Assembly (NCBI GenBank): GCA_023409695.1
Contig: JAEYQZ010000134.1
Location: 1-6,519 of the forward strand
Direction of reading: 5' to 3'
Length of the DNA: 6,519 bases
Origin: Methanobacteriota archaeon
GTDB lineage: Archaea > Methanobacteriota > Methanobacteria > Methanobacteriales > Methanobacteriaceae
Part shown: in pieces, positions 1 to 3,744 of the stretch
Position numbering within the stretch: the stretch's first letter is position 1
How the letters are laid out: every line of letters begins with the position of its first letter
The notes under the pieces: model-generated
The model's database searches: none
What the model saw: only the letters and a program-made list of their open reading frames with translations
Told to the model about the DNA's origin: nothing
Position numbers and translations under genes: made by a program

Positions 1-243
1 CTTTCTGGTGGTGAACAGCAGCGTGTTTCCATAGCACGAGCTTTAGCCAATGACCCGTCACTTTTACTAGCTGATGAACCAACAGGAGAACTTGATACTC
101 AAAATACAATGATAATAATGGAATTACTCCAGGAATTAAATCAAAATGACGGGTTAACAATTGTAGAGGTAACACACGATTCACTATGTGCAGAATATGC
201 AGACAGGGTAATTAAAATGCAGGACGGAAATATACTCCGTTAA
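1..243 (+). CDS. ABC exporter ATPase, C-terminal part (LolD/MacB type), 5' end outside the window
   Basis: This is the last 80 codons of an ATP-binding subunit, open from the first base to TAA. It begins at the ABC signature LSGGEQQR. Walker B with the catalytic Glu (LLLADE) and the D-loop GELD follow, then the H-loop VTHD, and it ends on DGNILR. Walker A and the Q-loop lie beyond the edge. The fragment aligns without gaps to residues 140-219 of the complete ATPase at 3737-4396, with 66 of 80 residues identical, so the two are paralogues and the missing part should be about 139 residues. By family it would energise a MacB/FtsX-type permease exporting peptides, lipids or drugs from the membrane. 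Its permease is presumably just upstream, as in the second copy. No defect is visible in the part seen. Confidence 0.93.
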   Translation, partial: LSGGEQQRVSIARALANDPSLLLADEPTGELDTQNTMIIMELLQELNQNDGLTIVEVTHDSLCAEYADRVIKMQDGNILR

Positions 244-248
244 AATTA

Positions 249-257
249 TTTTTTTTT
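249..257 (+). terminator. Poly-T terminator of the left ATPase gene
   Basis: A run of nine T begins five bases after the stop codon of the left ATPase. Archaeal RNA polymerase commonly terminates at such U-tracts without a strong hairpin. It marks the likely end of the left ABC operon. Confidence 0.55.
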
Positions 258-403
258 ATAAAAAACATTAAATTCTTTTAAATTCTATTTTGGGCTTAAA
301 ACAAATTTAAATCAGTAGTGAATAATGTAACTTTTTAAACCTATAAATTTTAGTTGAAAACTTACATGATTTAGATGATAAACAAATTTTTTATAAATTC
401 ATT

Positions 404-424
404 TGCAAAAATAAAGTTTTTGCA
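404..424. repeat. Short perfect hairpin (8-bp stem, 5-nt loop)
   Basis: TGCAAAAA (404-411) and TTTTTGCA (417-424) are exact reverse complements around the loop TAAAG. The element stands alone in noncoding AT-rich DNA. It could be a weak terminator for either direction or an operator-like site. Its role is unknown. Confidence 0.45.
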
Positions 425-537
425 CCTCGAAATCATCGAAATTCTATAATTTCAATAGTTATTCACTATAAAAATTATAAACATATTAAATTTTTAGTGC
501 TAGACATAACTTCCATTAAAAAAGTAATTAAAGGAGT

Positions 538-626
538 ATAGACCTATCTCTGTGATTGCCAGATATTCCTTTAAAGAAAATATATTATGGCGAGTAATGA
601 TTTATAATCCCCAGAGATAGGTCTAT
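538..626. repeat. 89-bp element with 15-bp perfect inverted arms
   Basis: The arms ATAGACCTATCTCTG (538-552) and CAGAGATAGGTCTAT (612-626) are exact reverse complements 59 nt apart. Inside, GCCA (558-561) can pair with TGGC (588-591), and ATATT (563-567) with AATAT (579-583), around the palindrome CTTTAAAG (569-576), so the whole piece can fold as a nested stem. It starts 24 nt beyond the stop of the last peptide unit on the minus strand. It may be a miniature inverted-repeat element (no target duplication is evident), a structured noncoding RNA, or a 3' structure of the array transcript. Confidence 0.6.
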
Positions 627-649
627 TGAATTAACATACATTAAACGTA

Positions 650-737
650 TTATAGAACCAACTCTAATACTGAAGCTACTAAACTGCTTACTAAAGATAT
701 AATTTGACTTAATAAAGCCAGCGAAACTTTTCAGCAT
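650..737 (-). pseudogene. Array unit 5: frameshifted hydrophobic peptide gene (28-codon type)
   Basis: This unit is homologous to the intact gene at 1147-1233. The ATG at 737 sits in the same string GAAAAATATG, but the frame breaks early. Removing one A from the AAAA tract (complement of 728-731) restores an open frame of exactly 28 codons ending in TAA at 650, containing LALLSQII and SLVSSLVASVLELVL. The restored peptide matches the paralogue at 14 of 28 positions with no gap. The Shine-Dalgarno site is also worn: AGCGAA stands where the intact copy has AGGTGA. A worn site plus a frameshift favours a pseudogene. A sequencing error in the A tract or ribosomal slippage there is possible. Confidence 0.6.
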
Positions 738-777
738 ATTTTTCGCTACATTAAATGGTTATAACACGATCATCGTA

Positions 778-861
778 TTAAAATAACAAACATACTAAGG
801 ACTGTAATAATCCCCCTAATAGATCTAAGAGCTGGTATAAAAATCCAGAGCAGTCTATCAT
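778..861 (-). CDS. Array unit 4: 27-residue hydrophobic peptide (copy A)
   Basis: This is an ATG-to-TAA frame of 27 codons with the Shine-Dalgarno site AGGAGGTGA four bases upstream. Ten residues are Leu, Asp3 and Asp13 are acidic, Cys is at 4 and 24, and there is no Lys, Arg or His, so the net charge is about -2. Residues 6-19 read GFLYQLLDLLGGLL, identical to copy B. All four base differences from copy B in this 42-bp block are synonymous, which is good evidence for translation and selection on the peptide. The length is enough for one membrane-spanning helix and there is no separate signal peptide. I do not recognise the family. Possible roles are a membrane-active toxin, a bacteriocin-like peptide, a peptide signal or a small membrane regulator. 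The spacing suggests an operon with units 1-3. Confidence 0.75.
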   Translation of the reverse strand: MIDCSGFLYQLLDLLGGLLQSLVCLLF

Positions 862-865
862 ACTT

Positions 866-874
866 TCACCTCCT
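866..874 (-). promoter_or_regulatory. Strong Shine-Dalgarno site of copy A
   Basis: AGGAGGTGA on the minus strand, inside TTTAAAGGAGGTGAAA, is a near-complete match to the 3' end of archaeal 16S rRNA. It lies four bases before the ATG at 861. It decides this start and is the first clue that so short a frame is real. Confidence 0.8.
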
Positions 875-902
875 TTAAATTGATTATACTGCACTTAGGG
901 CA

Positions 903-986
903 TTAGAATAAAATACCTAAAAGAGACCCTAATAAACCTCCTAATAAATCTAATAGCTGGTATAAAAATCCACAGGTTCCTATCAT
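903..986 (-). CDS. Array unit 3: 27-residue hydrophobic peptide (copy B)
   Basis: This is an ATG-to-TAA frame of 27 codons preceded by AGGAGGTGA. It is 20 of 27 residues identical to copy A. Ten residues are Leu, there is one Cys (5), one Asp (13) and no basic residue. Residues 6-19 match copy A exactly, and the C-terminal half reads LLGGLLGSLLGILF. G16, G20 and G24 make a GxxxGxxxG glycine-zipper pattern, known in helices that pack or oligomerise in membranes. A double-glycine pattern after LLDLL superficially recalls bacteriocin leader cleavage sites, but the remaining cargo would be only ten residues, so I do not claim processing. The family is not recognised. Confidence 0.77.
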   Translation of the reverse strand: MIGTCGFLYQLLDLLGGLLGSLLGILF

Positions 987-991
987 GCTTT

Positions 992-1000
992 TCACCTCCT
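992..1000 (-). promoter_or_regulatory. Strong Shine-Dalgarno site of copy B
   Basis: AGGAGGTGA on the minus strand lies five bases before the ATG at 986, in the same leader TTTAAAGGAGGTGAAA found before copy A. The conserved leader across duplicated units supports translation of both. Confidence 0.8.
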
Positions 1001-1027
1001 TTAAACTAGTTTTAATACTTCACAGTA

Positions 1028-1108
1028 TTAAAATAACTAGCAGTGCCTGTAATAAATCTTTATTAAACATAAAAAGGGTGTAACAAGTCTGATAAATTAT
1101 TTTATCAC
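1028..1108 (-). pseudogene. Array unit 2: decayed copy of the 27-codon peptide gene
   Basis: The unit sits at the expected period. It keeps a Shine-Dalgarno-like GGGGTGA (1114-1120) and the start-like GTG ATA matching ATG ATA of copies A and B, but the fourth codon is TAA. Downstream it still shares TTATTACAG and TTATTTTAA with copy A, with about five bases deleted between them. A 16-codon ATG frame (1020-1070, ending LLQALLVILIL) remains open but lacks a Shine-Dalgarno site. The first half now forms a strong hairpin (1076-1119): AAGTCTGATAAA pairs with TTTATCACACTT at 11 of 12 positions, extended by GGGTG/CACCC, with five U after it on the minus strand. It may now act as a terminator or processing structure inside the array. 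Confidence 0.5.
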
Positions 1109-1146
1109 ACTTTTCACCCCATAAAGACTCCATTACGCCTAAAATA

Positions 1147-1233
1147 TTATAATATAACTCCTAATAGAGGACTTACTAGTCCACCTACTAAGCATATAAC
1201 AGGGCTTAATAAAGCCAATAAAGCTTCCAACAT
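1147..1233 (-). CDS. Array unit 1: 28-residue hydrophobic peptide (copy C)
   Basis: This is an ATG-to-TAA frame of 28 codons, first in the array. The Shine-Dalgarno site GAGGTGA is five bases before the ATG. Ten residues are Leu, Glu3 is the only charged residue and Cys14 the only Cys. Residues 13-25 read ICLVGGLVSPLLG. This aligns with LLGGLLGSLLG of copy B, so both subtypes share the pattern L-[LV]-G-G-L-[LV]-x-[SP]-L-L-G. G17, S21 and G25 keep a small-xxx-small spacing. The N-terminal part differs from copies A and B. It is probably membrane-associated or exported, with function unknown. Unlike A and B there is no intact close paralogue here to show synonymous change, so coding confidence is slightly lower. 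Confidence 0.68.
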   Translation of the reverse strand: MLEALLALLSPVICLVGGLVSPLLGVIL

Positions 1234-1238
1234 ATTTT

Positions 1239-1245
1239 TCACCTC
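1239..1245 (-). promoter_or_regulatory. Shine-Dalgarno site of copy C, able to pair with an upstream sequence
   Basis: GAGGTGA on the minus strand lies five bases before the ATG at 1233. Its GAGGT part falls within the 15-nt segment 1241-1255 that is complementary, as RNA, to 1351-1365. Confidence 0.7.
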
Positions 1246-1365
1246 TTATAAATCCGTATTTGATTTTATTTAAAACATTCCTAATAAATATTGTTTAAGT
1301 ATTAATATTTGACTATCCGAAGTACGATGAGTCAAATTATAGGATTATTAGGATTTATAAAAGGT
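1241..1365 (-). promoter_or_regulatory. Possible RNA leader switch: long-range stem covering the first Shine-Dalgarno site
   Basis: In a minus-strand transcript, ACCUUUUAUAAAUCC (1365-1351) can pair with GGAUUUAUAAGAGGU (1255-1241). This makes 15 consecutive pairs with a single G-U wobble. The downstream strand includes the GAGGU of the Shine-Dalgarno site of the first peptide gene. The 95 nt between contain a second hairpin (1307-1337). Such a leader could hold translation off until it is processed or refolded, as in long leaders of bacterial small toxic peptides. This needs the transcript to start upstream of 1365. The sequence complementarity is seen; the regulation is inferred. Confidence 0.35.
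1307..1337. promoter_or_regulatory. Imperfect palindrome upstream of the peptide array
   Basis: ATTTGACT (1307-1314) and AGTCAAAT (1330-1337) are exact reverse complements around 15 bases, and the inside adds a short further pairing after one mismatch. It lies 74-104 bp upstream of the first peptide start. It could be a DNA operator for a dimeric regulator such as the adjacent MarR protein, or a hairpin in the leader RNA. Confidence 0.4.
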
Positions 1366-1426
1366 TAAATAGAGTTATTAGTGCTGATTTATTTATGTAA
1401 TTTCAAATTCATACCTGTGGGAGGAC

Positions 1427-1433
1427 ATATAAA
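1427..1433 (-). promoter_or_regulatory. Candidate TATA box of the peptide array
   Basis: TTTATAT on the minus strand resembles the archaeal TATA consensus. Using the usual spacing of about 25 bp, transcription would start near 1403, giving a leader of roughly 170 nt that includes both arms of the 1241-1365 stem. AT richness makes chance matches common. TTTTAAATA (minus strand, 1267-1275) is an alternative that would give a very short leader. Confidence 0.3.
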
Positions 1434-1722
1434 TGAATATATGCTTTATTTTTGATTTAGTTACAATGGCGCTATTTTAAATTCCATAAATATTTAATAA
1501 AAATTCATTAAATTATCCAAAAAAATCTAAGGACATTATAGAAAAGTTAAAAAAAGGTAAATTTCTTATTAAAATTAGAATTAAGTTTAAAAGGTTATTA
1601 ATAATTGCGCTGTTATGCAACATCAAATTAAAATACAAGTTAGATAGTAAAACATAATTTATCTTATTTAAATAATGATTTACTATCATGGCTAAGCCTT
1701 GTAGCAAAATTAAAGATTTTTA

Positions 1723-1737
1723 CAGCTTAATTCGCTG
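1723..1737 (-). terminator. Weak terminator candidate after the MarR gene
   Basis: CAGC and GCTG form a 4-bp stem with a 7-nt loop, just past the MarR stop on the minus strand. AAAAATC and then TTTAATTTT follow on that strand. It is short and weak and is offered only as the most likely end of the MarR transcript. Confidence 0.25.
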
Positions 1738-1747
1738 CATGTAGCCA

Positions 1748-2206
1748 TTAAATTTTTCTTCCATTATCTATTTTTAGGAACACCTGCTTTATATTTTCAA
1801 TTGAACTGTAAATTTCATTCATATCTTTATCATTGTAAAAAGAAAAGTCTTCTTTTGTTTCTTCAATTTTACTTTGACGCCATTCATCCAGATATTCATC
1901 ACCTTTACTTGTAAGGGCTATTTTAATTACTCTTCGATCACTCATGTCATGCAATCTCTGGATTAACCCATCTTCAACAAGTTTGTTGGTTAAATAGGTC
2001 ATATTTTGTTTTTTCATTCCAATTAAATTTCCAATTTCAGATATGGATAGTTCTCCCCTTTCTTTCAATATTATCAATGTTAAATAATGGGCAAATGACA
2101 TTTTTATACGCCCATTACTGGTCTTATACTTCAAAACGTTTTTTTGAAAAAGCTGGTATAACAAAAATAAATTATCCAACATTTCTCCTAATTTTTCCTC
2201 ATCCAT
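1748..2206 (-). CDS. MarR-family winged-helix transcriptional regulator
   Basis: The 152-residue product has the usual size of MarR proteins. An N-terminal helix (about 1-30) for dimerisation is followed by the winged helix-turn-helix (about 38-105). LSISEIGNLIGMKKQNMTYL contains the recognition helix (about 64-77), and LVEDGLIQRLHDMSDRRVIK carries the wing with the conserved D-x-R (Asp90 and Arg92, or Arg91). C-terminal helices (about 108-145) complete the dimer interface. The start is fixed by GGAGG eight bases before ATG and by a TATA box further upstream. It is divergent from the permease-ATPase pair, the usual arrangement for a MarR repressor that controls itself and an adjacent efflux pump and responds to a small molecule. 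It may also control the peptide array that follows on the same strand. The ligand cannot be told from sequence. Confidence 0.93.
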   Translation of the reverse strand: MDEEKLGEMLDNLFLLYQLFQKNVLKYKTSNGRIKMSFAHYLTLIILKERGELSISEIGNLIGMKKQNMTYLTNKLVEDGLIQRLHDMSDRRVIKIALTSKGDEYLDEWRQSKIEETKEDFSFYNDKDMNEIYSSIENIKQVFLKIDNGRKI

Positions 2207-2240
2207 TAATAATGCCTCCTCTATTCATATTATGATGTTC

Positions 2241-2248
2241 TATATAAA
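2241..2248 (-). promoter_or_regulatory. TATA box of the MarR gene
   Basis: TTTATATA on the minus strand is an exact archaeal TATA consensus, 35-42 bp before the MarR ATG. Transcription would begin near 2219, leaving a short leader around the GGAGG site. Directly upstream, TAATGT occurs twice (2252-2257 and 2260-2265) where a repressor would block the basal factors, so autorepression is plausible. Confidence 0.6.
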
Positions 2249-2557
2249 TATTAATGTGATAATGTATTACACCTCCCATAAGGTTCAATGTAAGATGCTA
2301 ATAGAAACTTCAGCAGTTAAGCATATACTCATATTTTCATTCTTGGAAATCTAAAGCTTAATCAAAGTATTTTTGTATATTAGTTATTTATTAAGTCTGT
2401 TTAAATACATAAATATGATATTTTTAAATAAAAGCATTATTAAGCCATTTAAATAAAAATTAGGTTGAAATTTAGACTATTAATTTTTTAATGAAATTGC
2501 TAATTGTGTATTAAATGCTAAAAATTCAATTCATACAAAATTAAAAAAATTTAATAG

Positions 2558-2578
2558 TTAATACACCAATAGTATTAA
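2558..2578. promoter_or_regulatory. Palindromic operator candidate before the permease gene
   Basis: TTAATAC (2558-2564) and GTATTAA (2572-2578) are exact inverted repeats around ACCAATA. The site is 72-92 bp upstream of the permease ATG, just after the TATA-like TTTAATA (about 2550-2556), so a bound dimer would cover the promoter or start site. GTATTA also occurs near the MarR promoter (2264-2269). Binding by the neighbouring MarR protein is inferred. Confidence 0.4.
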
Positions 2579-2638
2579 AGTAAGATAAATAGTTGCATCC
2601 AAAAAATGTGACATTATTTCAGGCAAGTATCTACATTC

Positions 2639-2643
2639 GGAGG
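2639..2643 (+). promoter_or_regulatory. Shine-Dalgarno site that fixes the permease start
   Basis: GGAGG lies six bases before ATG at 2650. The longer frame from TTG at 2593 has no such site and adds 19 residues that do not resemble the family's cytoplasmic N terminus, so 2650 is the chosen start. Confidence 0.8.
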
Positions 2644-2649
2644 AATCAA

Positions 2650-3744
2650 ATGAGCATTTATAAACTATCCTTTAAAAATTTTAAAAGAAGAAAACTTAGA
2701 AGCGCCCTAACCATGTTAGGAATAGTAATAGGAGTAACGGCCCTAATTAGTCTTATAGGTATTGGTACAGGAATGTCGTCTTATATGAAAGATCAAACAT
2801 CTTCCCTTATGGGTGATGTTACCATAACAAATAGCTCAGGTGGATCTGGAATTACAGGATCTACAGGTGACTCATTTTTAAACTCGGCTGCAGTTTCCAA
2901 GATAGAAGGTATGTCCCAACTTTACAACATTAAAAAAGAAACGCAATTCAGTACACAAATAAACAACATGCAGGTAATGGTTCTAGGAATGAATGATTGG
3001 AACCAGCTGAAATTTAATGGAACTCAAGGTGTTGTTATCAGCAAATCACTTGCAGATCAATTTAATTATAAAATTGGAAGTAACATAACAGTTAAAGATC
3101 AAAAAATGACAGTTACAGGAATAACTAATGAAGGAGGAGACACTGGAGCAGGATATGTATTCTTGAATGTTGATAAAGCCCTTCCTCTAAACAATAACAA
3201 AGTATCAAGTATAACTGCAAATACCAAAGCAGACCCTGATACTGTAAAAAACCAGATAGAAAGCTCTGTAAGCGGTACAAGTGCTTTAACAAAATCAGAC
3301 TATACCAAACAAATTGATAATATAATGCAAACAGTAACTCTTTTTGTAGGTGCCATTGCCGGTGTTGCATTACTGGTTGGAGTTATAAGCATCATAAACA
3401 TCATGCTGGTTAACGTTTCAGAAAGAACAAGAGAAATTGGAGTACTAAAAGCAATAGGATTTAAAAATAAAGAAATATTAAGCAGCATACTCACAGAAGC
3501 AGGTCTTCTAGGACTTTTATCCGCCATAGTCGGAGTAGTTGTAGCAGCAGTCATACTACAACTTGGAATTATGTACTTTGCACCACAATATGGTATTAGT
3601 GGAATTAAACTCACCCAAATGTTACCATTATGGTTAGTCGCTGCAGTAATTGGAGGTGCTACAATTTTAAGTGTTCTAGCAGGCTTATATCCTGCGTGGA
3701 GGGCATCTAAATTAAACGTTGTGGAGGCACTGCGATATGAATAA
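2650..3744 (+). CDS. MacB/FtsX-type ABC transporter permease
   Basis: The 364-residue product is of normal length for a single MacB-like permease. A basic N terminus (FKRRKLRSALTMLGIVIG) leads into membrane segment 1 (about 17-41). Residues 42-224 form the extracytoplasmic MacB core-type domain, with a Gly/Ser-rich stretch near 62-74. Membrane segments 2-4 lie at about 228-254, 282-305 and 325-347. NVSERTREIGVLKAIGF (255-271) is the hallmark FtsX coupling loop, and the C terminus LYPAWRASKLNVVEALRYE is typical. The last bases overlap the ATPase gene, so the two are translationally coupled and form a (permease)2(ATPase)2 exporter. No MacA-like adaptor is present here. The substrate may be a peptide, lipid or drug. 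The nearby MarR gene and peptide array make peptide export or self-protection attractive but unproven. Confidence 0.93.
   Translation: MSIYKLSFKNFKRRKLRSALTMLGIVIGVTALISLIGIGTGMSSYMKDQTSSLMGDVTITNSSGGSGITGSTGDSFLNSAAVSKIEGMSQLYNIKKETQFSTQINNMQVMVLGMNDWNQLKFNGTQGVVISKSLADQFNYKIGSNITVKDQKMTVTGITNEGGDTGAGYVFLNVDKALPLNNNKVSSITANTKADPDTVKNQIESSVSGTSALTKSDYTKQIDNIMQTVTLFVGAIAGVALLVGVISIINIMLVNVSERTREIGVLKAIGFKNKEILSSILTEAGLLGLLSAIVGVVVAAVILQLGIMYFAPQYGISGIKLTQMLPLWLVAAVIGGATILSVLAGLYPAWRASKLNVVEALRYE

Larger units (their letters stand above)
244..649. other. Gene-poor stretch between the ATPase fragment and the peptide array
   Basis: No convincing gene is present on either strand. The stretch holds a poly-T tract after the ATPase (249-257), a perfect 8-bp hairpin (404-424) and an 89-bp element with 15-bp inverted arms (538-626). 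A 64-codon open frame on the plus strand (347-541) has no ATG and no Shine-Dalgarno site. It is Lys/Ile/Asn-rich as expected from AT-rich chance translation, and I do not recognise it. It could be a worn remnant of a mobile-element gene, but nothing in it proves that. Confidence 0.5.
641..1250 (-). repeat. Tandem array of five ~124-bp units encoding short hydrophobic peptides
   Basis: Read on the minus strand, start codons lie at 1233, about 1108, 986, 861 and 737, giving periods of 125, 122, 125 and 124 bp. Each unit has a Shine-Dalgarno region, a peptide frame of about 81-88 bp and a spacer of about 35-42 bp. Units 1 and 5 form one sequence subtype and units 2, 3 and 4 another. Units 1, 3 and 4 are intact; units 2 and 5 are decayed. 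The leader TTTAAAGGAGGTGAAA is conserved before units 3 and 4, and the base string GAAAAATATG is shared by units 1 and 5. The regular period and shared leaders show repeated duplication of one ancestral mini-gene, probably as one polycistronic transcript. Confidence 0.8.
1234..1747. other. Gene-poor stretch between the peptide array and the MarR gene
   Basis: The left part (1234-1435) appears to be the leader and promoter of the array: a Shine-Dalgarno site, a pairing segment, an imperfect palindrome and a TATA candidate. On the plus strand, GGGAGG (1419-1424) precedes a 15-codon ATG frame (1433-1480) that is only a weak candidate. The rest, 1481-1747, holds no supported gene. A 55-codon Lys-rich frame on the plus strand (1490-1657) and a 64-codon frame on the minus strand (1513-1707) both lack good starts. 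Confidence 0.5.
2207..2649. other. Divergent control region between the MarR and permease genes
   Basis: This is 443 bp without a supported gene. It holds the MarR promoter with a TATA box at 2241-2248, a TAATGT direct repeat at 2252-2265 and a 21-bp palindrome at 2558-2578 near the permease. A frame continuous with the permease extends back to TTG at 2593, but that start has no Shine-Dalgarno site, so 2593-2649 is treated as leader. GGGAGGTG on the minus strand (2270-2277) looks like a ribosome site but has no start codon after it. Confidence 0.6.

Noticed and set aside
347..541. 64-codon plus-strand frame (contains VFAPRNHRNSIIS), possible transposase remnant
   Set aside because: There is no start codon or ribosome site and I cannot match it to a transposase motif, so it is described only in the intergenic entry.
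552..620. GTG frame of 22 codons inside the inverted-repeat element after AAGGAG
   Set aside because: The spacing to AAGGAG is too long (15 bases) and the frame lies within a folded element, with no similarity to the array peptides.
641..1250. CRISPR array as an explanation of the regular ~124-bp period
   Set aside because: The repeated unit is a coding frame with leader and diverges between copies; there are no identical short repeats separating unique spacers and no cas genes.
1490..1657. 55-codon plus-strand frame, Lys-rich and then hydrophobic (KLKKGKFLIKIRIKFKRLL)
   Set aside because: It looks like a membrane protein N terminus, but it has no ATG, no ribosome site and no recognisable family; AT-rich chance is the simpler explanation.
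1513..1707. 64-codon minus-strand open frame rich in Leu, Asn and Ile
   Set aside because: It would have to start at TTG, has no Shine-Dalgarno site, and its composition is what AT-rich noncoding DNA yields.
2270..2277. Shine-Dalgarno-like GGGAGGTG on the minus strand
   Set aside because: No ATG, GTG or TTG start follows within range, so it does not mark another peptide gene.
2593..2649. Upstream extension of the permease from TTG
   Set aside because: ATG at 2650 has GGAGG six bases upstream and gives a standard FtsX/MacB N terminus; the TTG has no ribosome site.
3719..3736. Upstream TTG start for the ATPase
   Set aside because: ATG at 3737 has GGAGG at a good distance and the typical 8-bp overlap with the permease stop.
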